15,600 nt of DNA from Pseudomonadota bacterium (GCA_023432885.1 JAEZEU010000210.1:1-15600); one strand, 5' to 3'; counted from the stretch's first letter, positions 7,085-14,546 are shown. Program-made: numbers and translations. The notes: generated by a model not told the origin, from the sequence alone.

Positions 7085-7486
7085 CTATTTCGAGGCCGCA
7101 GCCTTGGCTATCGCGTCAATCGCCGCTGACATGCTGCCGACTGCGGTCGCAGTTTCCGCGGAAAGCCCATGCCGCTGCGCGAGCCATGAAGGATCGTTCC
7201 AGGAGATCCAAGTGTCACCGGAGGCGTCCTGCCAGACCAGTGCTTTCGACGGCAGATCGATCCCGATCGTCTGCACCGACTGCATCAGTGGCGTGCCGGC
7301 CCTGGGATGGCCGAAGATGAGGAGTTCTGTCGGCCGCAGCGGCAGATCGACCGCCACTGCGCCGGCGGCATGGTCGATCCGGGAAAAGACGGTCATACCG
7401 CGCGCCACGACTTCGGCTTCAAGCCGGTCCATCGTCTGCTTCGGCTCGTGCCGGCTTCGCAGGGACTTTAGCCCGTCTATCGCCAT
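7085..7486 (-). CDS. DUF302 domain protein
   Basis: A 133-residue protein fitting DUF302 (Pfam PF03625) almost end to end. Visible features are MDRLEAEVVARGMTVFSRID, the HAAGA turn, then LRPTELLIFGHPRAGTPLMQ, which is the most conserved block of the family. IDLPSKALVWQD follows. There is no signal peptide or membrane segment. The family's biochemical role is not established; some members sit near redox or heme genes, but none are seen here. The ATG at 7486 gives the normal family N-terminus. It is a single minus-strand gene between the VWA and J-domain genes, divergent from the latter across about 150 bases. Confidence 0.88.
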   Translation of the reverse strand: MAIDGLKSLRSRHEPKQTMDRLEAEVVARGMTVFSRIDHAAGAVAVDLPLRPTELLIFGHPRAGTPLMQSVQTIGIDLPSKALVWQDASGDTWISWNDPSWLAQRHGLSAETATAVGSMSAAIDAIAKAAASK

Positions 7487-7639
7487 CCGTGCCTCGCGGG
7501 GCCGTCCAGGCTGGGCAGGAGATTAGTGTGGTCCGGCGGTCGTGCAACGCAAATTTGCTTGCACAGCCGGGCTGCTTTCGCTCAGGGACGAGAGCAATGC
7601 CGCGGTGCTTTTTCGTTTGCAGGCAACTATATTGGCCGC

Positions 7640-8365
7640 ATGCCTACGCTAGTTGCCGGCGTCGTCGCCGTCGTTGTGCTTTATTTGCTGCTGCAGATGT
7701 TCCGCGCCGCCAATCCGGCGATGCTGGCGCGCGCGATCAAGATCGTCGGCGGTGTGGTGTCTCTGGCGGTCGCGGCCTATACGGGCCTGCGCGGCGAGCT
7801 CGCGGTCGCAGTTCCGCTCGGCATTTTCGGCGCCGGCCTGCTCGGCTGGTCGCCGTTCGGAACAACAGGCTTTTCCAAAATCGGCGACCTGTTCACTGGC
7901 GGGCAGCGGTCGTCGGGACAGAGCTCGCGGGTGCGCTCGGCCTTCCTCGACATGAGCCTCGACCACGACAGCGGCGAATTATCGGGGACGATCCTGGCGG
8001 GCGAACATGCCGGCCGGTCGCTCGGCGAATTCAATCTTGCCGAGCTCCTGGCGATGGCTCCCGCCTTCGATGCGGAAAGCGTAGCGTTACTTGAAAGCTA
8101 TCTTGACCGCCGGTTTCCCGCTTGGCGTCAGGACACGCAAGGCAACAGGGCAGGGGGGCAACGCCGTGCGGCACCGGGCGGCAAAATGACGGCGGAGGAG
8201 GCCTATCAGATCCTTGGCCTGCAACCGGGGGCGGGCCGGGACGACATCGCCCGCGCGCACCGTTCCCTCATGAAGAAACTGCATCCCGACCAAGGGGGGT
8301 CTACGTATCTCGCCGCCCGTGTAAACGAGGCCAAGGATACTTTGCTTCGCACGCATCACAGCTAA
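7640..8365 (+). CDS. Membrane-anchored J-domain (DnaJ-like) protein
   Basis: A 241-residue protein with a hydrophobic N-terminus and a C-terminal J domain, an architecture like Tim14/Pam18-type co-chaperones. Hydrophobic segments lie at 2-20 and roughly 33-50 and 53-70, probably two or three membrane spans. A polar middle region (about 80-180) follows. The J domain (about 184-241) contains AYQILGLQPGA, the helix-II segment RAHRSLMKKL and the essential HPD triad at 215-217 (HPDQGG), so it should stimulate an Hsp70 (DnaK) ATPase at the membrane face. There is no G/F-rich or zinc-finger region, so it is a class III J protein. I chose the ATG at 7640, directly before the first membrane span. A longer frame from 7526 adds 38 residues lacking membrane-anchor character. 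No dnaK or grpE is nearby. Confidence 0.82.
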   Translation: MPTLVAGVVAVVVLYLLLQMFRAANPAMLARAIKIVGGVVSLAVAAYTGLRGELAVAVPLGIFGAGLLGWSPFGTTGFSKIGDLFTGGQRSSGQSSRVRSAFLDMSLDHDSGELSGTILAGEHAGRSLGEFNLAELLAMAPAFDAESVALLESYLDRRFPAWRQDTQGNRAGGQRRAAPGGKMTAEEAYQILGLQPGAGRDDIARAHRSLMKKLHPDQGGSTYLAARVNEAKDTLLRTHHS

Positions 8366-8537
8366 CTCCGGCACGCTACCAACGCCACATTCCGTTAGCT
8401 GCTGTCCTCTGATCGATGCCCCGGGGCCACCCGCCGTTACCCGGCGTGGCGAACCATTTTCTGAAACTTAACCGTAAATTCTTGACGAGAAGTTTGCGCG
8501 CGTGAGACCGGGCAGGTCCGGTATGCGATGGCCAAAG

Positions 8538-8564
8538 AAAAAAAGCCGGGCTTTGCCGCCCGGC
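8538..8564 (-). terminator. Rho-independent terminator of the D,D-carboxypeptidase gene
   Basis: Read on the minus strand, GCCGGGC-GGCAAA-GCCCGGC is followed by seven T residues (8544 down to 8538). It lies 27 bases beyond the carboxypeptidase stop. The strong stem and T-run make this a textbook intrinsic terminator. Confidence 0.88.
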
Positions 8565-8591
8565 CTTTATCTGCACTCGCGAATGGGAAGG

Positions 8592-10451
8592 TTAGTTGCG
8601 GACCGTGATGCAGGAAATGTCGGCCCGCTTCAGCGTGCGGCACACCGCCTCGGCCTGATCGCGCTCAAGCCCGGCGAAGCGGGCGCGGAACAGCTTGCGA
8701 TTATCCTTGGCGACCACAGGCTCGGTGAAGGGATCGGCCTTGTTGAGCATGCCGCGCGCCTGGCTTTTGGCGGCTTCAATGCGCTGCATGGCCTCGCTCT
8801 CGCTATCGAGCGCTCCGACCTGCACGATCCAGCCTGTGCGCACCGAGGGGGGCGTGGCCGGCTTGACGGAGCCGTTTTGCTGCACCGCCTGGGCGGATGG
8901 CTGCGGCCTGGCGGGTTCGGCATAGGCCATGGCCTGCGCAGCGGCGCCCGGGGCAGGGGCGGCGGCGGAGGCCGGCAGCACGCCAAGAACGCCTTGGCCG
9001 GTGCCATGTCCCGGCGGCTGCGGCGGCAGGGCAGCCCGGGCAACCTCTGGGCGGACAATCTCGGGACGGACGAAGTCGCCCTTGGCAGGCTCGGTTTTGT
9101 CGACTCTGGCCACCACGGCGCTGGATGTCTCCGCGACTTCGGCCCGCGGCGGAATCGCGTTGGTGGTGATGGGTGGGGCGGGGTGGTTTGGGCCGGCCGA
9201 AGCAAGCTTCATGGGACCGGCCTTGACTTGCACCGTCTTGACCCGGACCGGCTTCATCGGCTCGGCGGAGCCGGGGATCGCAGCGAGTTGCTGGGTCTGG
9301 ATGACGCCGCTGGTGAGCGGGGCAGGTTCAGGCCTGGACTGCACTTCCGGCTTGGGCTGCGGCGCTGGCAGGGCAGCGGCGGCCGCCGCCATCAGCGACG
9401 GCTTGGCGGATGCTACGGAGCGGGTGACCGCCATGGCGTCGAGCCCCGGTTCGGCCGACGCGGAAACCTGCACGGCGCCCTGGACCTGCACGGTCGGCTT
9501 GGATGAATCTGCCTCCGCGACCTCGACATTGCTTGGATTGCGTTCGGTGATGGCGGCAACGGTGCGCTTGGTCGCCCCCTTCTCCAGATTTTCAGCGAGC
9601 AGACTGCGCATCGCGGCATCGCGCGAACCGCCGCTGCGGCCGCCCAGCACCACGCCGACGAGATGGCGGTTGCCGCGGCGCATCGATGTCACGAGATTGA
9701 AGCCGGAAGCGCGGGTGTAACCGGTCTTGATGCCGTCAACGCCTTCGACGTTGCCGAGCAGGCGATTGTGGTTGCGGATCGCGTTGCCCTTGTACACGAA
9801 GGTCGATGTCGCGAAGTACCGATAATAGCGGGGGAAGCGGTCCTGAATCGCGCGGCCGAGGGTGGCCTGGTCGCGTGCGGTGGTGATCTGCTCGTCGTTC
9901 GGCAGGCCCGACGCGTTGCGATAGACGGTCTTGGTCATGCCGAGTGCCCGCGCCTTGCGCGTCATCATCCGGGCGAACTCGCGTTCATCGCCGCCGATCG
10001 CCTCGGCAATCACGACGGCTGCGTCGTTGGCTGAACGCGTGACGAGCCCCTTGATGGCGTCCTCGACCTTCAGCGTCTGGCCGGGCTTGAGGCCAAGCTT
10101 GGTCGGCGCCTGTCTGGAAGCGAACTCCGACACGTCCATCGATGTATCGAGAGCCATCTTGCCAGCTTCGAGACGCTCAAACAGCAGATAGAGCGTCATG
10201 ATCTTGGTGAGGGAGGCGGGATGGCGGGGGGCGTCCGGATTGGTGGACTGCAGCACCGCGCCAGAATTGCCGTCGACGATAATGGAGGCGAAGGCGGGGC
10301 TGTAGCTCGACCGCGCCTCTTGATGGCGCTTTCCGCGATAGCGGCGCGCGTCAGCATTCTCGGTGGTGAAGATGATGGTCGCCGAGACTGTGATCAGTCC
10401 CAAGGCAAACGCACGCAACGCGCGCGAGGAAGCAAAGGTGGTGCGAAGCAT
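8592..10451 (-). CDS. D-alanyl-D-alanine carboxypeptidase (peptidase S11) with C-terminal SPOR domain
   Basis: A periplasmic penicillin-binding protein that trims the terminal D-Ala of peptidoglycan stem peptides. It is 619 residues from the ATG at 10451, which has GGGGA five bases upstream. An ATG six codons earlier (10469) lacks a good ribosome site. A signal peptide with its hydrophobic core at about 13-29 ends ADA near 33-35. The three penicillin-binding motifs are present: SLTK (Ser80, Lys83), SAN (140-142) and KTG (242-244). After the catalytic domain (to ~290) come about 250 residues rich in Pro, Ala, Val and Lys. A SPOR domain (about 540-619, GWIVQVGALDSESEA) follows; this fold binds denuded septal glycan, suggesting recruitment to the division site. 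The usual beta-rich C-terminal domain of PBP5 is not evident. It is divergent from phasin. Confidence 0.92.
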   Translation of the reverse strand: MLRTTFASSRALRAFALGLITVSATIIFTTENADARRYRGKRHQEARSSYSPAFASIIVDGNSGAVLQSTNPDAPRHPASLTKIMTLYLLFERLEAGKMALDTSMDVSEFASRQAPTKLGLKPGQTLKVEDAIKGLVTRSANDAAVVIAEAIGGDEREFARMMTRKARALGMTKTVYRNASGLPNDEQITTARDQATLGRAIQDRFPRYYRYFATSTFVYKGNAIRNHNRLLGNVEGVDGIKTGYTRASGFNLVTSMRRGNRHLVGVVLGGRSGGSRDAAMRSLLAENLEKGATKRTVAAITERNPSNVEVAEADSSKPTVQVQGAVQVSASAEPGLDAMAVTRSVASAKPSLMAAAAAALPAPQPKPEVQSRPEPAPLTSGVIQTQQLAAIPGSAEPMKPVRVKTVQVKAGPMKLASAGPNHPAPPITTNAIPPRAEVAETSSAVVARVDKTEPAKGDFVRPEIVRPEVARAALPPQPPGHGTGQGVLGVLPASAAAPAPGAAAQAMAYAEPARPQPSAQAVQQNGSVKPATPPSVRTGWIVQVGALDSESEAMQRIEAAKSQARGMLNKADPFTEPVVAKDNRKLFRARFAGLERDQAEAVCRTLKRADISCITVRN

Positions 10452-10606
10452 AAACTTCCCCGTCCCCATTTTCTGTCTTGATCACCGGTTCGTGAGGCAA
10501 AATTGTGCCCAACGGACGGCGATGGTTACCCTGCGCGAGCGACTGGTCCGGACTTAAGCTCAAGTCGGGCGGGCCAACCGCACCGCTGTTCTAGCTAAGG
10601 TGCTGG

Positions 10607-10632
10607 TGACAAACGCCTTTCAGGCGTTTTCA
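10607..10632. terminator. Orphan terminator-like hairpin between divergent genes
   Basis: TGA-c-AAACGCC-TTTCA-GGCGTTT-TCA forms a 7-base-pair stem, extended by 3 more pairs past one bulged C. The T-run is only four bases. It sits between two genes that transcribe away from each other, where no known transcript needs a terminator. It could end a short unannotated RNA or fold in a 5' leader. It could also be a protein-binding palindrome. Confidence 0.35.
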
Positions 10633-10733
10633 GAAGGCGAACAAGTCCTGGGCAGAGGTTAGGCCGCGCGAGTTTCCAAAACATTAAGGAACCGTTGCGC
10701 GGGACCCCCGGATTTGTGTGAAATCTTGCCGCT

Positions 10734-10783
10734 TTGTGCGATGCACAATTCAGGTTGATTTTTTGTGCATTGCAGTATATCTC
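10734..10783 (+). promoter_or_regulatory. Phasin promoter with two PhaR-like operator motifs
   Basis: A perfect inverted repeat TTGTGC-GAT-GCACAA (10734-10748) contains TGC-N3-GCA. A second copy, TTGTGC-ATT-GCAGTA (10763-10777), repeats the left arm and the TGC-N3-GCA core 29 bases downstream. A possible promoter, TTGATT (10755-10760), 17 bases, TATCTC (10778-10783), has the second copy in its spacer. In Rhodobacter and Paracoccus the repressor PhaR is reported to bind TGC-rich sites of CTGC-N3-GCAG type before phasin genes and to leave when it binds polyhydroxybutyrate. The match in motif and neighbouring gene supports PhaR control, but no binding data are available here. Confidence 0.55.
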
Positions 10784-10846
10784 ATAGGCGTCACGGAGCC
10801 GGTTTTCTCCGGACAGGAAACCTCAATCAGGCTGGGAAAGGACTCC

Positions 10847-11188
10847 ATGATGGTGAAATTCGAAGACCTCCAGAGCTACGGCAAGGAACAGTTCGAGCAG
10901 GCCGTCGCCAATGCCAGCTCGTTCCAGAGCGGCGTCACCGCGATTGCCAACGCCTATGGTGAGCACGTCAAGAAGCAGTTCGAAGGGACCAAGTCGCTGG
11001 CCGAGAAACTGTCGGGCGTAAAGTCGCTCGACAAGGCGATGGAAGCGCAGAGCGACTACGCGCGCACCGCCTACGAGACTTTTGTCACCGACGCGCAGAA
11101 GATCGCCGGCCTTTATAGCGACCTCGCGAAGCAGACCTTCAAGCCGCTCGAGGGCCTTGTGGCCAAGTTCACTCCGGCTTCGAACTGA
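10847..11188 (+). CDS. phaP: Phasin (Phasin_2 family, PHB granule surface protein)
   Basis: A 113-residue, mostly helical amphipathic protein that coats polyhydroxybutyrate granules, limiting their size and fusion. It matches the rhizobial Phasin_2 type: MVKFEDLQSYGKEQFEQAV at the start, KSLAEKLSGVKSLDKAMEAQ in the middle, then YARTAYETFVTDAQKIAGLY and FKPLEGLVAKF at the end. There is no Cys, signal peptide or membrane segment. Two ATG codons stand in tandem (10847 and 10850); GGGAAAGGA just upstream suits either, with AGGA spaced best for the second. An upstream extension to 10718 would add 43 residues that are not phasin-like and would include the promoter, so it is rejected. It is a single-gene unit with its own terminator. 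No phaC, phaZ or phaR is in view. Confidence 0.92.
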   Translation: MMVKFEDLQSYGKEQFEQAVANASSFQSGVTAIANAYGEHVKKQFEGTKSLAEKLSGVKSLDKAMEAQSDYARTAYETFVTDAQKIAGLYSDLAKQTFKPLEGLVAKFTPASN

Positions 11189-11213
11189 TCTTCGTCTTGC
11201 ACAATAGCGAAAG

Positions 11214-11241
11214 AGCCCGGCTCGTGCAGCCGGGCTTTTTT
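11214..11241 (+). terminator. Rho-independent terminator of the phasin gene
   Basis: AGCCCGGCT-CGTGC-AGCCGGGCT, a 9-base-pair GC-rich stem, is followed by a six-base T-run (11236-11241). It lies 25 bases after the phasin stop. Confidence 0.92.
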
Positions 11242-11332
11242 GTAGGACCCCGGGAGCTCATCTCCTGCGGCCTCAGCCTCCGATGAGTGATCCGGCAGGA
11301 GCCGCACGTTCGAACTGAGCAGGTGCTGCTGT

Positions 11333-12637
11333 CTAGCTCGGGTTGTCCAGGCTGAACGTCTCGGTCTGCTCGTCATAGGCAAAAAGCTCGGCGTAGCGTC
11401 CCCAGGAGATGACCGTCTTCAGGGTCTCGTCGGCGTAATCTTCCGACATGTAGTCTTCAAGCTCGTTCCGGAAACGAGCCGCGGGCGCCGTATGTGAGGG
11501 GCGCTCGTCCAGCACGCGACAGATCAGGGCGGCGACGGGCACATAGTTCCGCAGGTGTTCGGCAAACAGCTTCTTGCGCGCGTCGGTTTCCAGATGCGCG
11601 AAGCGTTTGCCGGCCTCCGTCAACAGCAGATCGCCTTCGCTGAGCTGCGCAAAGCGCAACAGCTGCAGCGATTCGCCGAGATGGAAAATCTCGTCCGCTT
11701 CCATCTGGAGCTGGCTGGCCAGCACCGGCAGGTCGGCGCGGCCGTTGTAAGGCGGCGCCGCCAGCGTCTCGATGAGACCCGACAACTCGTTGGAGGAGGA
11801 ATGCGTAAGCTCCATACCGACGCCTGCGCCCGGAATAACGTCTGCCGCTTGGCCCTTCGGCTCCGCGCGCAGCGTCATGCGCGCATAGATGCTGTCGACG
11901 AGCTGCCGGAAGTGCGGATCAAGCCGGTTGCGCGGATGCGGCAAATCCACCTTGATCTCGGCGGCGACGCGGCCGGGGTTGGACGAGAAGACGAGGATGC
12001 GATCGCACATCAGCACCGCCTCCTCGATGTTGTGCGTCACCATCAGCACCGATTTGATCGGAAGCCGGCCCTCCATCCATAGATCGATCAGGTCGGTGCG
12101 CAGGGTCTCGGCGGTCAGCACGTCGAGCGCCGAAAACGGCTCGTCCATCAGCAAGAGGTCGGGATGCACCACGAGCGCACGGGCAACCCCAACACGCTGG
12201 CGCATGCCTCCGGAAAGCTCCTTGGGATAGGCGGATTCGAATCCGTCCAATCCGATCAGGTCGATAGCAGCCAATGCGCGCTTGCGGCGCTCGTCGCTGT
12301 TAATGCCGAGGGCCTCCAGTCCCAGTTCGACGTTCTGCAGGACCGTCAGCCACGGAAACAGCGCGAACGACTGAAACACCATGGAAACGCCATGCGGCGG
12401 ACCGGCAATGGTTTCGCCGCGGCATTTCGCGTCGCCTGAAGAGGCTGGAAGAAGCCCTGCGATGATCCGCAGCAAGGTCGACTTTCCGGATCCCGAGCGG
12501 CCGAGCAGTCCGACGATCTCGCCCGGGCGGATCGTCAGGTCGACATGTTCGAGCACGAGCAGTTCCTCTCCGCTGCCCTTGGGGAACGACCGGCAGATGC
12601 CATGCATGTCGATGAGGGGGATGGGTTGATCGAGCAC
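11333..12637 (-). CDS. ABC transporter ATPase, nitrate/sulfonate/taurine-type, with C-terminal AAA-associated domain
   Basis: The cytoplasmic ATPase of an importer, 434 residues. I chose the GTG at 12637: AGGAAGAA (12641-12648) lies 7 bases upstream, and it gives the normal start (MLDQPIPLIDMHGICRSF). An ATG at 12685 would overlap the permease and adds 16 non-family residues. ABC motifs: Walker A GRSGSGKST (46-54), Q-loop FQSF (Gln89), signature LSGGMRQR (141-148), Walker B LLLMDEP (161-167) and H-loop His202. Helices and turns resemble NrtD/SsuB/TauB. After ~260 there is an extra domain of about 170 residues, consistent with the AAA-associated C-terminal domain (Pfam PF09821), whose function is unknown. 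It follows the permease by 13 bases and is clearly co-transcribed with it. No terminator with a T-run was found after it. Confidence 0.9.
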   Translation of the reverse strand: MLDQPIPLIDMHGICRSFPKGSGEELLVLEHVDLTIRPGEIVGLLGRSGSGKSTLLRIIAGLLPASSGDAKCRGETIAGPPHGVSMVFQSFALFPWLTVLQNVELGLEALGINSDERRKRALAAIDLIGLDGFESAYPKELSGGMRQRVGVARALVVHPDLLLMDEPFSALDVLTAETLRTDLIDLWMEGRLPIKSVLMVTHNIEEAVLMCDRILVFSSNPGRVAAEIKVDLPHPRNRLDPHFRQLVDSIYARMTLRAEPKGQAADVIPGAGVGMELTHSSSNELSGLIETLAAPPYNGRADLPVLASQLQMEADEIFHLGESLQLLRFAQLSEGDLLLTEAGKRFAHLETDARKKLFAEHLRNYVPVAALICRVLDERPSHTAPAARFRNELEDYMSEDYADETLKTVISWGRYAELFAYDEQTETFSLDNPS

Positions 12638-12650
12638 GTCTTCTTCCTGA

Positions 12651-14387
12651 TCAGCTGAGGCGCAGGCGGCGCTCGCCGAAGGCATAGAGCCTGCGCCAGA
12701 GCAGCCGATTAAACAAAGTCACCAGAACGCACATGGTGGCAATGCCGAGCACGACGCGCGGAAAGTCGCCGGCCTGGGTCGCCGATGCGATATAGGCGCC
12801 AAGACCCGTGGCGGTGAGCCGCGTGTCGCCCCAGCTTGCCGCCTCTGCGACGATGGAGGCATTCCACGAACCGCCGGAGGCCGTGATCGCACCCGTGATG
12901 TAGTATGGGAATATGCCAGGCAGGATCACCTTGACCCACCAGCGCCATCCCTTCAGGTGGAAGCTGCCGGCCGCCTCGCGCAGATCGGTCGGGAATGCGC
13001 TCGCGCCGGCAATCACGTTGAACAGGATGTACCACTGGGTGCCCAGGATCATCAGCGGGCTCAGCCAGATGTTGGGATCGAGCTTGTAGTGGACGATCAC
13101 GACCACGAAGACAGGAAAGGCGAGGTTGGCGGGAAACGCCGCCAGGAATTGCGCCAGCGGCTGAACCCGTTCAGCCAGCTTTGGCCGCAGGCCGATCCAG
13201 ATGCCGATCGGCACCCAGATCAAGGTCGCAATCGTGATCAAGACTGCCACCCGCGCCAGTGTGACTAGCCCGTATCCGACGGCCTGGACGACATCAGACG
13301 GGCCGAGACTGGCAGAGAGGTATTGATAGATCTTCCAGGCGGCATAGCCCGTGATCGCGGCGACAGCAACAAACCAGATGGCGTCGACGCCGCGCGAGGC
13401 CTGGTCCGTTTTTCGGGACGGCTGCAGCGCAGCCGGCAGCGCGATGCGAAGGGTCGAAATGGCGTTGTTCAATGCGGCCAGCGGATACGTCAAGGCGCGC
13501 AGCGCGCGAGTTCGGCGAAACAGGTCCAGCATCCAGGAGGTCGGCGCCATGCCGGACGCGGTCTGCTCGAAGCGGAATTTGTCGGCCCAGGCCACGATGG
13601 GGCGAAACAGCAACTGGTCATAGGCGATGATGACAAGAAACATCGTCGCGAGGGCATAGCCGATTGCCGGCAGGTTCTGCTTCTGGATGGCCAGTGAAAC
13701 GAAGGAGCCGATGCCCGGCAACGTCACGGTAGTGTTGCCGACGGTGATCGCCTCCGCTGCCACGACGAAGAACCATCCCCCGGACATCGACATCATCGCA
13801 TTCCAGATCAGGCCAGGCATGGCAAAGGGTACGTCCAGCCTCCAGAATCGTTGCCAGCCGGAGAGCTGAAAGCTTTGCGTCGCCTCTTCGAGGTCCTTGG
13901 GGACGTTGCGGAGCGACTGGTACATGCTGAACGTCATGTTCCAGGCCTGGCTGGTGAAGATGGCGAAGACGCAGGCAAGCTCCGCGCCCAGCACCCGTCC
14001 AGGAAAAAGGTTCATGAAGAACACGACAGTGAAGGTTAGAAAGCCGAGGATCGGCACCGACTGCAGGACGTCCAGCAGCGGGATCAAAACCATCTCGGCA
14101 CGGCGGCTCTTGGCAGCGATTGTGGCGTAGATGAAGGTGAAGATGGTCGAGCATACGATCGCCAGCAGCATGCGCATGGTGGTCCGCAGCGCGTAGTAGG
14201 GCAGTTCCAGCGGAGCGAGCGAGACCGGCGCGCGCTCGAGTTCCGACAAGGGCACGGCGGTTTGCGTTCCCTCATAGACGATCAGCACCATGGCGCCGAT
14301 CAAAAGGACCAGTGCCACGACATCCCATGCGTTGGGCCGCAGTGCGGCCCGTCCCGACAGGGCGGTACGGAAATCCTGAGACGTCAT
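12651..14387 (-). CDS. Fused double ABC permease (two BPD_transp_1 domains)
   Basis: An inner-membrane protein of 578 residues carrying two permease units in one chain, so a single polypeptide can replace the usual permease dimer. The first unit (about 20-270) has an EAA loop at EEATQSFQLSGWQRFW (167-182). The second (about 335-570) has its own at REAAGSFHLKGWRWWVKV (470-487). Both EAA loops contact the ATPase. About 12 hydrophobic segments are visible in two sets, separated by a polar linker (roughly 268-335). It resembles the NrtB/SsuC/TauC superfamily, but the substrate (nitrate, sulfonate, bicarbonate or other) cannot be read. It is the first gene of a two-gene operon with the ATPase. A substrate-binding protein, normally needed for import, is absent here and may lie elsewhere. 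The ATG at 14387 has only a weak ribosome site. Confidence 0.9.
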   Translation of the reverse strand: MTSQDFRTALSGRAALRPNAWDVVALVLLIGAMVLIVYEGTQTAVPLSELERAPVSLAPLELPYYALRTTMRMLLAIVCSTIFTFIYATIAAKSRRAEMVLIPLLDVLQSVPILGFLTFTVVFFMNLFPGRVLGAELACVFAIFTSQAWNMTFSMYQSLRNVPKDLEEATQSFQLSGWQRFWRLDVPFAMPGLIWNAMMSMSGGWFFVVAAEAITVGNTTVTLPGIGSFVSLAIQKQNLPAIGYALATMFLVIIAYDQLLFRPIVAWADKFRFEQTASGMAPTSWMLDLFRRTRALRALTYPLAALNNAISTLRIALPAALQPSRKTDQASRGVDAIWFVAVAAITGYAAWKIYQYLSASLGPSDVVQAVGYGLVTLARVAVLITIATLIWVPIGIWIGLRPKLAERVQPLAQFLAAFPANLAFPVFVVVIVHYKLDPNIWLSPLMILGTQWYILFNVIAGASAFPTDLREAAGSFHLKGWRWWVKVILPGIFPYYITGAITASGGSWNASIVAEAASWGDTRLTATGLGAYIASATQAGDFPRVVLGIATMCVLVTLFNRLLWRRLYAFGERRLRLS

Positions 14388-14494
14388 TGCGGCGGACCCG
14401 GATCAGAATTCGGCGTGCAGGCGGCCCGAGAGATCGAGACCGGACCGCGATCGGCCTTGTAGGCGGGGTTTGCGAGGAACGGGTAGTCGAAAAT

Positions 14495-14546
14495 GAGCGC
14501 CGTCCACTGTATAGGACAAAGAACGCCTCGAAGATGCACGGCGCTC
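14495..14546. repeat. Perfect 9-base inverted repeat upstream of the ABC operon
   Basis: GAGCGCCGT (14495-14503) and ACGGCGCTC (14538-14546) are exact complements separated by 34 bases. The spacer contains GTCC-N8-GGAC (14502-14517, partly overlapping the left arm), itself centred near a minus-strand TATACA. It could be an operator, or a stem in the operon's 5' leader, about 110-160 bases before the permease start. Confidence 0.45.

Larger units (their letters stand above)
10452..10846. other. Carboxypeptidase/phasin divergent intergenic region
   Basis: A 395-base region with no supported protein gene. The left part (10452-10600) should hold the minus-strand carboxypeptidase promoter, but no clear hexamers were recognised. 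The middle holds a terminator-like hairpin (10607-10632). The right part holds the phasin promoter with its paired TGC-N3-GCA motifs. A frame running into phasin from 10718 is open but starts upstream of the likely promoter, so it is not used. Confidence 0.5.

Noticed and set aside
8502..9506. A 334-codon plus-strand frame opposite the carboxypeptidase, very Gly/Arg-rich
   Set aside because: The composition is typical of an antisense shadow of Pro/Ala-rich coding DNA, and it begins inside the terminator region of the real gene.
11262..11301. CTCCTGC...GCAGGAG inverted repeat as the terminator of the ABC operon
   Set aside because: The arms are 26 bases apart and no T-run follows on the minus strand; kept only as a weak possibility.
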